DNA from: Clostridiales bacterium UBA735
GTDB lineage: Bacteria; Bacillota; Clostridia; Oscillospirales; Oscillospiraceae
Assembly: GCA_002298695.1 (NCBI GenBank)
Contig: DBLB01000178.1
Coordinates: forward strand, 240 to 5,712
Direction of reading: 5' to 3'
DNA length: 5,473 bases
Position numbers and translations under genes: made by a program
Part shown: positions 5,339 through 5,473 of the stretch, in pieces
Numbering within the stretch: the stretch's first letter is position 1
Layout: each line of letters starts with the position of its first letter
Notes under the pieces: generated by a model
The model's input: only the letters and a program-made list of their open reading frames with translations
What the model was told of the DNA's origin: nothing
Database searches by the model: none

Positions 5339-5354
5339 GGGAACCGCTGCGGTT
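5297..5354 (+). repeat. GAACCG/CGGTTC repeat cluster with hairpins
   Basis: Four direct GAACCG units (5297-5302, 5307-5312, 5330-5335, 5341-5346) plus inverted copies at 5316-5321 (CGGTTC) and 5350-5354 (CGGTT, partial) lie within 58 bp. They form a perfect 8-bp stem with a 3-nt loop (5305-5312 with 5316-5323) and a 5-bp stem (5342-5346 with 5350-5354). No T run follows, so this is not a classic terminator. The first three direct units lie in the DUF523 coding region and the fourth falls after its stop. It may be a small palindromic repeat element or a 3'-end stabilising structure; identity unknown. Confidence 0.65.
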
Positions 5355-5359
5355 GAGAT

Positions 5360-5424
5360 GACGGTGCCGTCAAGATTTATGCGCAAAAAGATTTGCAGGC
5401 CCCGGCAGACCTGAAGTCAGCCGG
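5360..5424. other. Three further small inverted repeats
   Basis: Directly after the GAACCG cluster come three more hairpins: 5360-5371 (GACGG/CCGTC, 2-nt gap), 5383-5396 (GCAAA/TTTGC, 4-nt loop) and 5402-5424 (CCGGC, mismatch, GAC, 5-nt loop, GTC, mismatch, GCCGG). The last spans the stop codon of the partial minus-strand frame. None is followed by a proper T run close to the stem. They could be weak terminators between convergent genes, part of a structured RNA, or chance in GC-rich DNA. Confidence 0.35.
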
Positions 5425-5473
5425 CAATGAAGGCATCGTCCAGAGCTGCCTCCAGATGCTTCATGTTCATGTA
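5417..5473 (-). CDS. C-terminal fragment of an unidentified gene (partial)
   Basis: Read on the minus strand from the window edge, 18 codons end in TGA at 5417-5419. The C-terminus is MKHLEAALDDAFIAG, which looks like an amphipathic helix. Codons are mostly G- or C-ending (CTG, AAG, GAG, GCC), like the real genes here, whereas the opposite plus-strand frame across the same bases is less biased. The gene would begin outside the window and converge on the DUF523 gene. It is too short to assign to a family. The alternative is a plus-strand frame open from 5357 to the window end, which has no good start. Confidence 0.4.
   Translation of the reverse strand, partial: YMNMKHLEAALDDAFIAG

Overview
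The window is chromosomal DNA of a GC-rich Firmicute. It is most likely a gut Clostridium of the Oscillospiraceae/Ruminococcaceae type. That is an inference from the adjacent holB and ricT genes, strong AGGAGG ribosome binding sites about 7 nt from the start codons, and small Clostridia-type proteins (a ferritin-like four-helix protein and a cytidylate-kinase-like protein). I see no phage, transposon, CRISPR, rRNA or tRNA feature. It reads as an ordinary housekeeping region made of short, alternately oriented transcription units.

Layout. (1) 462 to 7, minus strand: a two-gene unit, a 52-aa DUF3006-like protein followed by a Dabb-domain protein; the stop codon of the first lies inside the ribosome binding site of the second. 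(2) 542 to 1660, plus strand: an all-helical ferritin-like protein, then a cytidylate-kinase-like protein that also has its own sigma-A promoter. This unit is divergent from (1), and the two candidate promoters overlap. (3) A strong hairpin terminator at 1694-1727 separates it from a convergent unit. (4) 4238 to 1731, minus strand: holB (DNA polymerase III delta prime) then ricT (an Fe-S subunit of the complex that steers RNase Y). ricT carries long disordered tails at both ends, the C-terminal one rich in arginine. (5) 4392 to 5338, plus strand: a MutT/MutX-like NUDIX hydrolase and a DUF523 protein, overlapping at their stop and start codons. (6) 5297 to 5425: a cluster of GAACCG repeats and small hairpins that begins inside the 3' end of the DUF523 gene, followed by what is probably the C-terminal end of another minus-strand gene running off the window.

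The genes cover replication (clamp-loader subunit), RNA decay (RicT), nucleotide sanitation (NUDIX, possibly the kinase-like protein) and several small proteins of unknown role. No single pathway links them all. I do not see a convincing new multi-gene system. The points most worth a second look are the arginine-rich RicT tail, the hairpin-repeat cluster that extends the DUF523 protein, and the uncharacterised ferritin-like protein beside the kinase-like gene.
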